A DNA stretch of 64,000 bases from Persicitalea sp964500445 (GTDB lineage: Bacteria > Bacteroidota > Bacteroidia > Cytophagales > Spirosomataceae), in assembly GCA_964500445.1 (NCBI GenBank), contig CAZCOG010000015.1, positions 1-64,000 on the forward strand, in the 5' to 3' direction. Within the stretch, counting starts at the first letter, position 1. The number at the start of each line of letters is the position of its first letter. Of the stretch, positions 42,923 to 52,858 are shown piece by piece. The position numbers and the translations under genes were made by a program. Under the pieces are notes generated by a model. That model saw only the letters and a program-made list of their open reading frames with translations. It was not told the origin of the DNA and ran no database searches.

Positions 42923-43957
42923 TCAGTCGGGGTACTTTTCTTGTGACCGTATTGGTAGCGCGGGAAGCGATTCAGGATATTCTTCGCGGATGAACTCGAT
43001 GAGGTTTTCACGGATATAGCAACGCAGATCAAATGCATCCGAGGCAGAGCGGGCTGACATAATGGCACGCAAAACGATATACTGATCTTTTGTATCAGTC
43101 AGTTGTAAGGCACCCGTTACCCCATCCCATAAGGGTGTTTCAGTGAGGAGTGTTAAAAATTTTTCGCGCAACGAAGCGACGGGAGTGTGATAGTCGAGGT
43201 AAAAGAGAGCCGAACCAATGACGCTCGAATCGCTCCGAGTCCAGTTCTGAAATGGTTTTTCTACAAAATAGGTGATCGGCAAAATCATTCTTCGCAGATC
43301 CCAGATCCTCACTACTACGTAGGTCAGGTTGATTTCTTCAATAGTACCCCATTCTCCTTCCACTATGACAACGTCCTCAATCTTAATGGGCTGGGTAAAG
43401 GCAATCTGAATCCCTGCCAACAAGTTGGCAATTGTCTTTTGTGCCGCAAAGCCGACAATTACTGACACAATTCCGGCGGAAGTCAACAGGCCAAGCCCAA
43501 ACTCTCTTCCGCGTTGAAAACTGAGTAGTAGTAATGCGATGGCTATGATCAGAATTGAGATCACAATCATTCGTTTGATAAACTTGACCTTGGTAAATAC
43601 CTTCCTTTCCTGAAGATTATTGGTTTTATTAAGATCAAGTTGATTAAGAATCAGCTTTTCAAATAGCAGGACAAGACGAATAGCGAGCCATGTACTTACC
43701 GCAATCAGTGCAATCTTGCAGGAACTATAAATAAGATAACTTTCCTCTCGTGTAGCGTACCGATTGTTAGCTACCAGGGTGACGAACAGCACGATAAAGA
43801 AAAAATAAAAGACATTCGTGATGCTCCTATTGACTGTTCGCCAGGTTTTCGTTTCCTGTTTGCGGGAAATGAATTTTAGTATTCTGATCGCCAGCCAGCC
43901 TGTGAGTAATCCAGTCAAAGCTGATAAGGCCAGAATTTGCCAATATTGGATATTCAT
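42923..43957 (-). CDS. MscS-family mechanosensitive channel protein
   Basis: A 344-residue membrane protein with about five hydrophobic segments (near 5-25, 48-66, 78-98, 130-150, 158-180) followed by the MscS pore helix and beta domain: AGIVSVIVGFAAQKTIANLLAG (pore-lining), FTQPIKIEDVVIVEGEWGTIEEI and YVVVRIWDLRRMILPI. Such channels relieve osmotic pressure. It lies 70 bases after the DUF1460 gene on the same strand and may be co-transcribed. A plain member of the family. Confidence 0.92.
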   Translation of the reverse strand: MNIQYWQILALSALTGLLTGWLAIRILKFISRKQETKTWRTVNRSITNVFYFFFIVLFVTLVANNRYATREESYLIYSSCKIALIAVSTWLAIRLVLLFEKLILNQLDLNKTNNLQERKVFTKVKFIKRMIVISILIIAIALLLLSFQRGREFGLGLLTSAGIVSVIVGFAAQKTIANLLAGIQIAFTQPIKIEDVVIVEGEWGTIEEINLTYVVVRIWDLRRMILPITYFVEKPFQNWTRSDSSVIGSALFYLDYHTPVASLREKFLTLLTETPLWDGVTGALQLTDTKDQYIVLRAIMSARSASDAFDLRCYIRENLIEFIREEYPESLPALPIRSQEKYPD

Positions 43958-44027
43958 TTTAAGATAGGAGGGGGGAATGGGAGGTAAGCCGAATTTTAAA
44001 GGAAACCATTTTTTTGAAAATGAAATT

Positions 44028-44861
44028 TCATTTATTCCCTTTCTCCTTTAACCGAAGGACAATGATTCCGCTATGCCTTTTCACACTATTCAAATACTCA
44101 CTTAACGGCTCGTGGCTGCTAATTACTTTTTTGGCCGTTGTGGAAGCATGAACCAAATGAGCTCGCCCTGCCTGCATTTTTATAATACCCTGATGGTTAC
44201 AGTCCAACCCGGCGATCGTAGAGGTTATACCGATTATGTCGCCATCATGAAGGTTCTTTTCAATATTTCTGACATTTGCTTTGGGGACGTAAAAATATTT
44301 TTCATCGTTAACCCGCTGCTCGTTTTCTTTGATTTTACGCAAATCCTCCTCCGAATCGATTCCTTTATACAAATCCGAATGAGTGGACATGAAATTAATT
44401 TTCTTATCATAGGGAATCCCGCCTAAGGATTCTGATGCATCTTCCAGCAAACCTTTTTCCAGTCCCTGATTTCGCCACGTCAGAAAATAATGCTGTCTGG
44501 AAGCATAACCCTCAATTTTGCCGCCATTGTAACGAAGTTGCGTCATCGTATTTAAGAAATCCTCGTACTTAAGGTTCTCACTTTTGGCAATTGCCAAAGC
44601 CACCGATACATCCACCAAGGTAGTACAATCCAGGGCGTCGAAGCGACAAACCAACTGTTCAGTCGGATTACCTTCAAGCGTATGCGCCACATAAGGAGTC
44701 CCCAAAAAGGTTTCGGCCATTTCCAGGACAAGTACTGGAAGCGTTCCAGAACTTGTCTCTTTCATTTTTTCTAAAAATACCTTTTCAGGATTATCTGTTG
44801 TCAGATTAAACCCAGTTAAAATAAGGACTGAAAATAGAATGAACTTCTGGATATTCCTCAT
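44028..44861 (-). CDS. DUF1460-family NlpC/P60-like amidase
   Basis: A 277-residue exported protein from the ATG at 44861 (an upstream frame reaches 44888; the signal peptide MRNIQKFILFSVLILTGF favours the later start). The catalytic cysteine lies in FDALDCTTLVDVSVALA, and the histidine region is GLDCNHQGIIKM. DUF1460 proteins are N-acetylmuramoyl-L-alanine amidase-like enzymes acting on cell-wall peptides. It is 47 bases downstream of the trehalose gene. Confidence 0.85.
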   Translation of the reverse strand: MRNIQKFILFSVLILTGFNLTTDNPEKVFLEKMKETSSGTLPVLVLEMAETFLGTPYVAHTLEGNPTEQLVCRFDALDCTTLVDVSVALAIAKSENLKYEDFLNTMTQLRYNGGKIEGYASRQHYFLTWRNQGLEKGLLEDASESLGGIPYDKKINFMSTHSDLYKGIDSEEDLRKIKENEQRVNDEKYFYVPKANVRNIEKNLHDGDIIGITSTIAGLDCNHQGIIKMQAGRAHLVHASTTAKKVISSHEPLSEYLNSVKRHSGIIVLRLKEKGNK

Positions 44862-44908
44862 TAATAAGGTACTACTGTTTCTTGACACTTGATGGTATTG
44901 CCGATCTA

Positions 44909-47131
44909 TTACACTTTAAAGGTGTTCAACAGCTCCATTACTGCGAATTGGTTTTTTATATGCTTTTTGGCAATAGACAGTGCGTCGCCCACCTTTACAG
45001 TATAAGCCGAATCAGGCAAGGCCTCGAACATATCCTCGTCTGTGGTGTCGTCGCCCATAGCCAGGATGAAATCATAATCCCCTTCTTCAACAAATGATTT
45101 GGCCGAAGTACCCTTATTGAAAGCAGTTTTCTTTACTTCAATGACCATATTGCCTTCAATAATTTGCAAATTCTGTTCAGGCTGGATAAAGCTTTTAAGT
45201 TGCCAGGCAAGTTCCTGGGCCCGGCGGAGAGCATACTCATGGTCGTCTGCGGTACGGTAATGCCACGCCAGGGAGGTTTCTTTCTCTTCTACAAAAGCAC
45301 CAGGACAGCGCTTCACGTACAATTCCAAGATTGGCCTGATATCCTCTTTCCAGTCCTCTTTATAGGCGGCATTCATCACAAATTCGGTTTCCCCTTTTTT
45401 ACGAATCAACGCTCCATGCTCTGCCACGATATGAACGGGCAAATCGCCGAGTACACTCAACAAAAACTTACGGTCCCTACCGCTGATAACTACCACCGTA
45501 TCGCGCTCTGCCAGCTCCGCTACAATAGCTTTGGTTTCAGCTGAAACAATTGCGTCCTCTGGTTCGCGCACAATGGGAACGAGCGTGCCATCGTAGTCAA
45601 AGAAAAACAGACGGTTTTTGGCTTGTGAGTAAGCCTTATCCATTTTTACGATGTCCTCCTCGGTCAAATAATCCAGCTTGAGTCTTTTGTGTTCCTGATC
45701 GATCATAATCATTTGGGTAAAAAAGTCGTTTGTCCATGCAAATACATCGTATTCCCGCAAGCGCTGCTGCATGGCCACCATGCGCTTCCGTTGGTCCTCG
45801 GTTTCCATTTCGAGAGCTTTGTTGATAGCATCGGCAATGTCTTGGCTATCAGTAGGATTTATTATCAGTGCTTCGCCCAGCTCAGCCGCGGCGCCGGCCA
45901 TTTCGCTTAATATAAGTACTCCCTGCTCGTCCTTGCGACTAGCTACATATTCTTTACAAACCAGATTCATTCCGTCCCGAACCGGGGTAATGAGTGCTAC
46001 ATCGCTGGCCGTATACAGACCAACAAGTTCTTCAAAAGGCATAGATCGGTATTGATAAATAATGGGCTGCCAATTGATTTTGCCGAATTGGGCACCAATC
46101 CGGCCAACGGTCTGGTCTATTTCAGACTTCATTTGTTGGTATTGATCGATCTGATCCCGGGAAGGTACTACCATCATTACAAAGGACACCCGACCGTGCC
46201 ATTCTTCATATTGTTCGAGAAAGCGCTCATATCCTTTCAAACGGTTAAGCAAGCCTTTAGAGTAATCCAGCCGATCGACCGAAAATATGACTTTTTCCAT
46301 CAAAGGTGTCCGGGCATCGTGCCGGGCTTTGATCACCTTGGGATTGTCAAAAGCATCATTGAACTTTTTGTAATCTATGCTGATCGGAAAAGCATCTACT
46401 TTAACCAACCGATTGTTCAAGTTAACATAATGCATCCGGTTTCCTTGCCCGATTACCATCCGAACCGCTTTCAGGAAATATTCAACGTAGTCGTTCGTAT
46501 GAAAACCAACTACATCGGCACCTAAAATCCCATCAATTATTGCTTCCCGCCAAATGGATGGCAGCAAACGGAATATTTCGAAAGAGGGAAAAGGAATATG
46601 AAAAAAGAAACCGATTTTATTCTTAGGGAATTTCTGCCGGATCAGATCAGGCAGCAGCATTAACTGGTAGTCATGGATCCAGATCACGTCATCAGGCTGA
46701 ATGACATCGACCATGGCATCGTAAAAGAGCAAATTGGCCTCTTGGTAAGCTTCAAAAAACTTGGTTTCAAACTTGGCGATGGTAGGAAAATAATGGAAAA
46801 GGGGCCAAATCAGGTCATTGCAAAATCCTTCGTAGTAGTTGTCGTTTAATTCCTGAGAAATAAAGACCGGGTGTGCCTTAAAGTTGTCATTCTCCAAAGT
46901 CACACCTTCAAGTTCTTCGGCGGTATTGTCAGTGTAGCCAATCCACTGGATTTTGTCCTCGAATTCGAAACTGGTGTTATTAGAACCCTGGGCCAACGAT
47001 AGGACGGCCGATACAAGGCCACCAGAATTCTGGAAGAGGGAAGTGCCGCTCTCGTTTTTTATTATTTTAAAGGGAAGTCTGTAAGCAACTATAATAAGTC
47101 GCCCTTTTTTTCGGGTAGTAAAGTTTTTCAT
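44909..47131 (-). CDS. otsAB: Bifunctional trehalose-6-phosphate synthase/phosphatase (OtsA-OtsB fusion)
   Basis: A 740-residue protein from the ATG at 47131, just ahead of KGRLIIVAYRLPFKI; a longer frame to 47158 adds 9 residues. The GT20 synthase half (about 1-470) has GGLVSAV, WIHDYQLMLLPDLIRQ, FFFHIPFPSFEIFRLLP and SVDRLDYSKGLLNR. The HAD phosphatase half (about 490-740) has FFDYDGTLVPI, VVISGRDRKFL and GDDTTDEDMF. It converts UDP-glucose and glucose-6-phosphate to trehalose in one protein. It lies downstream of the maltodextrin genes on the same strand, after a 121-base gap. Confidence 0.95.
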   Translation of the reverse strand: MKNFTTRKKGRLIIVAYRLPFKIIKNESGTSLFQNSGGLVSAVLSLAQGSNNTSFEFEDKIQWIGYTDNTAEELEGVTLENDNFKAHPVFISQELNDNYYEGFCNDLIWPLFHYFPTIAKFETKFFEAYQEANLLFYDAMVDVIQPDDVIWIHDYQLMLLPDLIRQKFPKNKIGFFFHIPFPSFEIFRLLPSIWREAIIDGILGADVVGFHTNDYVEYFLKAVRMVIGQGNRMHYVNLNNRLVKVDAFPISIDYKKFNDAFDNPKVIKARHDARTPLMEKVIFSVDRLDYSKGLLNRLKGYERFLEQYEEWHGRVSFVMMVVPSRDQIDQYQQMKSEIDQTVGRIGAQFGKINWQPIIYQYRSMPFEELVGLYTASDVALITPVRDGMNLVCKEYVASRKDEQGVLILSEMAGAAAELGEALIINPTDSQDIADAINKALEMETEDQRKRMVAMQQRLREYDVFAWTNDFFTQMIMIDQEHKRLKLDYLTEEDIVKMDKAYSQAKNRLFFFDYDGTLVPIVREPEDAIVSAETKAIVAELAERDTVVVISGRDRKFLLSVLGDLPVHIVAEHGALIRKKGETEFVMNAAYKEDWKEDIRPILELYVKRCPGAFVEEKETSLAWHYRTADDHEYALRRAQELAWQLKSFIQPEQNLQIIEGNMVIEVKKTAFNKGTSAKSFVEEGDYDFILAMGDDTTDEDMFEALPDSAYTVKVGDALSIAKKHIKNQFAVMELLNTFKV

Positions 47132-47252
47132 AATAATTACGGTGGATGGTTCGGGCAAAATTTGAAATCAGCCCAACCACAATTTAGAAAAAATGTGCCA
47201 AAGCACCCGAAAATGAACAAAACGATCCGATTTCTTGCCAAATAATCGCTAA

Positions 47253-48827
47253 TTATCCAGCATTATTCATAGTTTTTCCGGAAGCGCGATCATCCACCAA
47301 CAAGCAGAGTAATCCTGCCAAAATCATCGACACCCCACCAAGAACAAGGGCGTAGATAGGTTCACCGCCGAATATAGATTTCACCAAAAAGCCAAGTAAG
47401 GCAGCCGCTACGATCTGCGGGATTACAATGAAAAAATTAAAAACGCCCATGTAGTACCCCATTTTGGCGGCTGGCAGGGACCCCGCCAGCATGGCGTATG
47501 GCACCGACAGAATGGAGGCCCAGGCAATGCCGATCCCTACCATAGAGAGCATCAGGTACTCTGGATTACTCATGTAGTAAATGGATAGTAGGGCCAAACC
47601 ACCGGCACACAAACAGAGCAAGTGCGTAATTCGCCGATTGGTATACTTTGCCAATACCGGAATCCCAAAAGCTACTAAAGCCGCGATTCCGTTGTAAACA
47701 CCCATGCATAGTCCTACCCAGTCAGCTCCGTCATTGTATAGCCTGGATGTTGTGTCAGTAGTGCCATAGAGATGGCTGGTTACGGCGGGTGTCATATAGA
47801 TCCACATGGCAAATAGCGCAAACCAGGAAAAAAACTGCACGACGGCTAGTTGTTTCATGGTGGCAGGCATAGTTTCAAAATCATTCATGATGATCACGAA
47901 TCCGTTGGCATAGGAACCGCGCCGCTGCATCAAACCAGAAAGCATAAAAAGTACGCCGACCAGAAAAGTACCGACCGAAAACACATACAATTCTTTATCT
48001 AAATCCTTTGAGAAAAGCCAGGCAGACAATATGAAGCCTACGGTCGCAATACCGACGCCCTTGGTAATTTGGGTTTGGCCGTTGTTTTCCGAAAGTACTG
48101 TGGCCTGATCCTCTTTATAAGCCAAAGATTTTTCATGGACTGGCTCCGCGAAAGACTTCAAGTCTTCGGGCGAGTATTCCTTTGAGCGGAATACAGTCCA
48201 AAGTACTGCCGCTAGAAATACTATCCCCCCTAAATAAAATGACCACTTTACAGAATCGGGAATAATGCCCTCGGCGGCCTGGTTAGGTACATTGAACCAA
48301 TTGGTCAGAACATAGGGTAGGGAAGATGCAACAATGGCTCCTGTACCAATAAAAAAGCTTTGCATGGCGAAGCCCGAAGTAGTTTGGTCGGCAGGCAAGT
48401 TGTCGCCCACAAAAGCCCGGAAGGGCTCCATTGAAATATTGATGGAAGCATCCATGATCCATAGCATACCTGCCGCAAACCACAGAGTTGGAGAGTTGGG
48501 TATGACAAACAGAGCCAATGAAGCCAGCACCGCACCCGTCAGGAAATAGGGCCGCCGGCGACCCAACCTCGTCCAGGTCCGGTCGCTAAAATAACCCACG
48601 ACGGGTTGAATCAAAAGACCGGTCAATGGAGCTGCCACCCACAAGATAGGTATGTCATCGACATTGGCACCCAGGGTTTCGAAGATGCGGCTAACGTTGG
48701 CATTTTGTAAGGCAAAGCCAAATTGAATACCCAAAAAACCAAAACTCATGTTCCAGATGCTCCAGAAGCTAAGGCGTGGCTTGGGGCGATTCGTAGGAAT
48801 ATTTGAGGTGGGCAGAGAGCTATCCAT
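47253..48827 (-). CDS. SLC45/GPH-like sugar transporter (MFS)
   Basis: A 524-residue membrane protein with about 12 hydrophobic segments. The opening LSFWSIWNMSFGFLGIQFGF, the loop SDRTWTRLGRRRPYFLTG and MDASINISMEPFRAFVGD are features of SLC45/sucrose-transporter-type MFS members that take up disaccharides and maltodextrins. A long cytoplasmic loop near residue 215-255 separates the halves. It is 15 bases downstream of the GH13 gene, with which it forms an operon. Likely substrate: maltose or short maltodextrins (context-based). Confidence 0.9.
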   Translation of the reverse strand: MDSSLPTSNIPTNRPKPRLSFWSIWNMSFGFLGIQFGFALQNANVSRIFETLGANVDDIPILWVAAPLTGLLIQPVVGYFSDRTWTRLGRRRPYFLTGAVLASLALFVIPNSPTLWFAAGMLWIMDASINISMEPFRAFVGDNLPADQTTSGFAMQSFFIGTGAIVASSLPYVLTNWFNVPNQAAEGIIPDSVKWSFYLGGIVFLAAVLWTVFRSKEYSPEDLKSFAEPVHEKSLAYKEDQATVLSENNGQTQITKGVGIATVGFILSAWLFSKDLDKELYVFSVGTFLVGVLFMLSGLMQRRGSYANGFVIIMNDFETMPATMKQLAVVQFFSWFALFAMWIYMTPAVTSHLYGTTDTTSRLYNDGADWVGLCMGVYNGIAALVAFGIPVLAKYTNRRITHLLCLCAGGLALLSIYYMSNPEYLMLSMVGIGIAWASILSVPYAMLAGSLPAAKMGYYMGVFNFFIVIPQIVAAALLGFLVKSIFGGEPIYALVLGGVSMILAGLLCLLVDDRASGKTMNNAG

Positions 48828-48842
48828 AGGCAGGATTTAGAT

Positions 48843-50585
48843 TTACTGCTTTATTTCAAGTATTATAACCGATGATGGAAGGAGAGAGACAGGAATTCCT
48901 TGCTCAACAATTTCATCTGCACTGATGGTTTTTTCAAAGTTACCGACAGGGAAAACCATTTCGAGATGATAAGGTTTGTCCTTACTTAATCCAAGCGTTT
49001 CTGTAAGTACTCCCTGCGGGATTTTTACCAAGGTGTTTATCGCTTTTGATTTGTCAAAATTGTAAACACAAAGTAGATGCTGGTTCGGTGAATAGCGAAG
49101 GTAGGCGTAAGTGCGGGTTTTTTCGTAGTCAGGACTTTGGCCGTCAATATTTACATACTGCAAATCGTAAAACGCACCTATACGAATTGCTTCATTTTCG
49201 ACCGCGAAATGATTGAGGTCGTGGTAAAATTGGCGAAGTTTACGTTGATTGTCATCCAAACCACCACCATCGAACTTGCCACCATTGACCCACTTTTGAA
49301 ACTCCGGTATGCCCCAATAATCAAAAATCGTCGTGCGCCCGTCATCGCCCTGAAAACCCTCCGACTGAGTAGGATTCACGCCAACTTCCTGACCAAAGTA
49401 AATCATCATCGGACCAGTATGCAGCGTGGCACTTAGTGTCATGGCGGGAACGGCTGCCCAGGGATCATTGGCAAAAAAGCGGGAAGCGATGCGCTGTTCA
49501 TCGTGGTTTTCCAGAAAACGGAGCATATGATTGGCGATATCACCAGACTCGTTTTGCCAGAGTCGCGTAATGTTTTCGACGGTTCCACCGCCTTCCATAA
49601 TTGGCCGAAGGTAGTTGTATAACCCTACTTTATCGTAGAGGTAGTCGAATTTGCCTTTGTAAATGTAGTTGTGGTACTCGTTGGGGTTGTAGATTTCGGC
49701 AATAAAAATTATGTCAGGATTCATCTCCTGAATTTCGGGAATTACCCAACCCCAAAATTCTACAGGTACCATTTCCGCCATATCGCAACGAAAGCCATCT
49801 ATCCCCTTTTGGGTCCAATAGAGCAAAATATCCCGCATTTGGAGCCAGGTTGCAGGAACAGGATCAAAATGTCTGGTTCGCCCATTAAGATAATCTACCC
49901 CATAATTGAGTTTGATGGTTTCGTACCAGTCGTAAATAGTTGGCCGGGCGTTAAAAACATCGTTTCCGGTAGCCTTGGCCGGATTTTCTGTGTAATGAAT
50001 ATCTGGCTTTACTGGCGATTGTATTTCCTCCGGTGAGTGAAAGGGCTCATTTGGCAAATAATAAAAATTATTTTGTGGGTCAAATACCACGTCCGTGCGG
50101 TCGCCCTCTCCGAAGTCGCGAACCCCGGCGGGTTTTGCATCGGAGGCGTACTGCCGGGCAACGTGATTGGGGATAAAATCTATGATCACTTTTAGATAGG
50201 CATCGTGTGAGCGCTGCACCAAAGCCTCAAATTCTTCCATCCGCTTATGCACATCTTCGGCCAAATCCGGATCTACATCGTAATAGTCCTTTATAGCGTA
50301 AGGAGATCCTGCCAGGCCTTTGACAATTAGTGAATTGTCTTTTTTGAGGCCATATTTCGAGTAGTCGGTCATTGTGGCATGCTCGATCACTCCGGTGTAC
50401 CACACGTGAGAGATCCCGAAGTCTTTCAATGCCGCAAGCGCCACGGGAGTAATGTCATTGAATTTTCCAACGCCGTTGGTACTTAGGGTGCCGTAAAAAT
50501 GATTGGTGAGGTTCTGGTTGCCAAAAAGTCTGGTAAAAATCTGGTATATGACCAGCTTGTCGTGCTTTGGAAAGGTAGATTGCAT
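48843..50585 (-). CDS. GH13 alpha-glucan hydrolase, cytoplasmic
   Basis: A 580-residue GH13 enzyme with no signal peptide. The nucleophile Asp268 is in DGFRCDMAEM, the acid Glu is in FIAEIYNP (about residue 295), and the third residue is in FLENHDEQR (about residue 376). A C-terminal beta domain follows. It should cleave alpha-1,4 bonds in imported maltodextrins. First gene of the minus-strand operon, divergent from the secreted GH13; their starts are 276 bases apart. Confidence 0.93.
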   Translation of the reverse strand: MQSTFPKHDKLVIYQIFTRLFGNQNLTNHFYGTLSTNGVGKFNDITPVALAALKDFGISHVWYTGVIEHATMTDYSKYGLKKDNSLIVKGLAGSPYAIKDYYDVDPDLAEDVHKRMEEFEALVQRSHDAYLKVIIDFIPNHVARQYASDAKPAGVRDFGEGDRTDVVFDPQNNFYYLPNEPFHSPEEIQSPVKPDIHYTENPAKATGNDVFNARPTIYDWYETIKLNYGVDYLNGRTRHFDPVPATWLQMRDILLYWTQKGIDGFRCDMAEMVPVEFWGWVIPEIQEMNPDIIFIAEIYNPNEYHNYIYKGKFDYLYDKVGLYNYLRPIMEGGGTVENITRLWQNESGDIANHMLRFLENHDEQRIASRFFANDPWAAVPAMTLSATLHTGPMMIYFGQEVGVNPTQSEGFQGDDGRTTIFDYWGIPEFQKWVNGGKFDGGGLDDNQRKLRQFYHDLNHFAVENEAIRIGAFYDLQYVNIDGQSPDYEKTRTYAYLRYSPNQHLLCVYNFDKSKAINTLVKIPQGVLTETLGLSKDKPYHLEMVFPVGNFEKTISADEIVEQGIPVSLLPSSVIILEIKQ

Positions 50586-50720
50586 GTATCAGATAGCGGT
50601 TTTTGTTACCTGCCGACAAAAAAGCAATAATATTTGGAAGAAACGTAATAAGTTTTTCTCTGGAATAGTAAAAAGAAATTCTTTCCCTTCATTTCAAATA
50701 AGTTTTTTACAAAGAATGGT

Positions 50721-50751
50721 ACTTTAACCAAAACAAGATTCTAGTTAAAGT
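50721..50751. repeat. Inverted repeat in the GH13 divergent promoter region
   Basis: ACTTTAAC (50721-50728) and GTTAAAGT (50744-50751) are perfect inverted copies with a 15-base spacer. The downstream arm ends 6 bases before the -7 box at 50758, so a bound protein would sit over the -33 region. Candidate operator for the maltodextrin genes; no regulator gene is in the window. Confidence 0.55.
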
Positions 50752-50757
50752 GATTTT

Positions 50758-50765
50758 TATCTTTG
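50758..50765 (+). promoter_or_regulatory. -7 box of the secreted GH13 operon
   Basis: TATCTTTG is an exact TAnnTTTG match. The ATG at 50862 lies 96 bases downstream. No TTG is seen at -33, where the inverted repeat lies instead, so activation by a regulator is plausible. Confidence 0.6.
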
Positions 50766-50861
50766 TTTGATTCTTATTTCTACTTCGGCCGCACTCTTTC
50801 TGGATTCTATATGAGAGAATTATTGGAAAAAGAAAAGCTGATACTACTAAACTACCCAATC

Positions 50862-52793
50862 ATGAATAGAAGCTCTATGCCAAGTACCGTTTCAAAGTCA
50901 TTTGCAATGCTCCTTTTTATTCTGATAGGGCTTTGTCAAATATCTCTTTCTCAGCCAGTCACCGTCAAACATCTTGCCCCGCTCAACTGGTGGGTAGGGA
51001 TGAAAGATCCGCGTTTACAGATTATCGTTCACGCTGAAAACGTGGCTGCCACTAACATTTCAATCGACTACCCTGGTTTGAAACTTGAAAAAGTTAACAA
51101 AGTTGAGAACCCCAACTACCTCATTCTGGACATCACGATCGAACCTGGATGCAGAGCAGGTACTTTCAACATTATGCTTACCGGCGAAACCGAAAAAGGA
51201 CGTCGCACTTCCTCAAGAACCTTCACTCAGGCTATTCCCTACGAACTTCGCGCGCGTTCAGACTTCGTAAAAGCCCAGGGGGTCGATGCCTCTGATTTCA
51301 TATACTTAGTACTTCCCGACCGTTTTGCCAACGGCAACCCTGCCAATGACAGCTATAAAGATATGGCTGACACCAAAGTAGACCGCAAAAATCCTTTTCT
51401 TCGTCATGGTGGTGATTTGCAGGGAATTATTGATCATCTCGACTATTTTAAAGAGCTGGGTGTCACGGCGCTCTGGCTTAACCCGGTCATCGAAAACGAT
51501 CAGCCACTCACCAACGAGGGTGGAGAATTGCGCAGCGCTTATCATGGTTATGGGTTTACTGACCATTATCAGGTTGACAAACGGCTTGGCGGCAATGATG
51601 CCTACAAAAAATTGGTTGAAGCTGCGCACGCCAATGGGTTGAAGATCATTCAGGATGCAGTGTACAATCATGCCGGAATAAATCACTGGCTGCTGAAAGA
51701 CATACCCGACAAAAACTGGCTGCACCAATGGCCTACCTACACCAATACTTCCTATAAAGAACAACCCATTCCAGATCCTCATGGCGCAGAATCAGACCGT
51801 AAAGTCACCTCTGACGGCTGGTTTGTGCCCTTTCTGCCCGACTGGAATCAGGACAATCCATTTGTAGCCAACTACTTGTTGCAGCATGCACTCTGGACCG
51901 TGGAGTACTTTGGTATTGACGCGTGGCGTGTTGATACTTACATGTACAATAACTTGGTGTACATGAATCGGGTCAATTCTGCCCTTCTTGCCGAGTACCC
52001 TGACCTGCATATTTTTGGCGAAAACTGGACGAAAAGCGTTCCCAATCAAGCCTATTTTCAGCGAAACAATATTGAAGTACCATTTAAAAGCAATTTGCCG
52101 GGAGCCTGTGATTTTCAAACCTACTACGCCATTAACGATGCCCTCAACCAAAATTTCGGCTGGGACGATGGTGTCAACCGGATCTACCAGACGCTGGGTC
52201 TTGATTATTTATACCAGGACCCTATGAAAAATGTGGTGTTTCTGGATAATCACGACACAGACCGGTTTCTGTCAGTCGTTGGCGAAAATATGGACAAGTT
52301 TCGGATGGGGCTGATTTGGTTGCTCACCACACGCGGAATTCCTCAGCTGTACTACGGCACCGAAATTCTGATGAAAAATTTCAAAAACCCTTCCGACGCC
52401 GAAGTACGGCGTGATTTTCCCGGGGGCTTTCAGGAGGATAAAGTGAATAAATTTAGGGAAGCCGGGCGTAATAATTCTGAGAATGAGGCTTTCAATTTTG
52501 TGAAAAAACTGGCAAACTACCGAAAAAGTACCCCGGCCCTGCACAGTGGAAAGCTGATGCAATTTGTGCCCGCTGATGGCGTGTATGTCTATTTTCGCTA
52601 CAACGAGGAAAAGACGATCATGGTAGTCATGAACTCCAATACAACGTCTTTTTCCCTCGAAACAGGTCGTTTTCAGGAAAGGCTTGGTACCTTTACCCGT
52701 GCAATAGACGTGCTTTCTGCATCTACCCACCCACTGGATAAACCTTTGGAACTATCCCCGCGGACAGCTTACGTATTTGAATTGGGAAATTAA
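50862..52793 (+). CDS. Secreted GH13 neopullulanase/cyclomaltodextrinase-like enzyme
   Basis: A 643-residue enzyme from the ATG at 50862, which precedes a signal peptide (SFAMLLFILIGLCQISLSQ); a TTG-started frame from 50763 would overlap the promoter box. The N-terminal cyclomaltodextrinase domain (about 35-135, LAPLNWWVGMKDPRLQ) is followed by the GH13 barrel: nucleophile Asp358 in WRVDTYMYNN, acid Glu387 in FGENWT and Asp465 in NHDTDRF. It resembles SusA, acting on maltodextrins in the periplasm. pgmB follows after 65 bases. Confidence 0.92.
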   Translation: MNRSSMPSTVSKSFAMLLFILIGLCQISLSQPVTVKHLAPLNWWVGMKDPRLQIIVHAENVAATNISIDYPGLKLEKVNKVENPNYLILDITIEPGCRAGTFNIMLTGETEKGRRTSSRTFTQAIPYELRARSDFVKAQGVDASDFIYLVLPDRFANGNPANDSYKDMADTKVDRKNPFLRHGGDLQGIIDHLDYFKELGVTALWLNPVIENDQPLTNEGGELRSAYHGYGFTDHYQVDKRLGGNDAYKKLVEAAHANGLKIIQDAVYNHAGINHWLLKDIPDKNWLHQWPTYTNTSYKEQPIPDPHGAESDRKVTSDGWFVPFLPDWNQDNPFVANYLLQHALWTVEYFGIDAWRVDTYMYNNLVYMNRVNSALLAEYPDLHIFGENWTKSVPNQAYFQRNNIEVPFKSNLPGACDFQTYYAINDALNQNFGWDDGVNRIYQTLGLDYLYQDPMKNVVFLDNHDTDRFLSVVGENMDKFRMGLIWLLTTRGIPQLYYGTEILMKNFKNPSDAEVRRDFPGGFQEDKVNKFREAGRNNSENEAFNFVKKLANYRKSTPALHSGKLMQFVPADGVYVYFRYNEEKTIMVVMNSNTTSFSLETGRFQERLGTFTRAIDVLSASTHPLDKPLELSPRTAYVFELGN

Positions 52794-52858
52794 TTTCCAA
52801 ATGTTTATCGCCCGGAACTTGCTCGAAATCAATAACATTAGAACGCTGAATTTATAAA

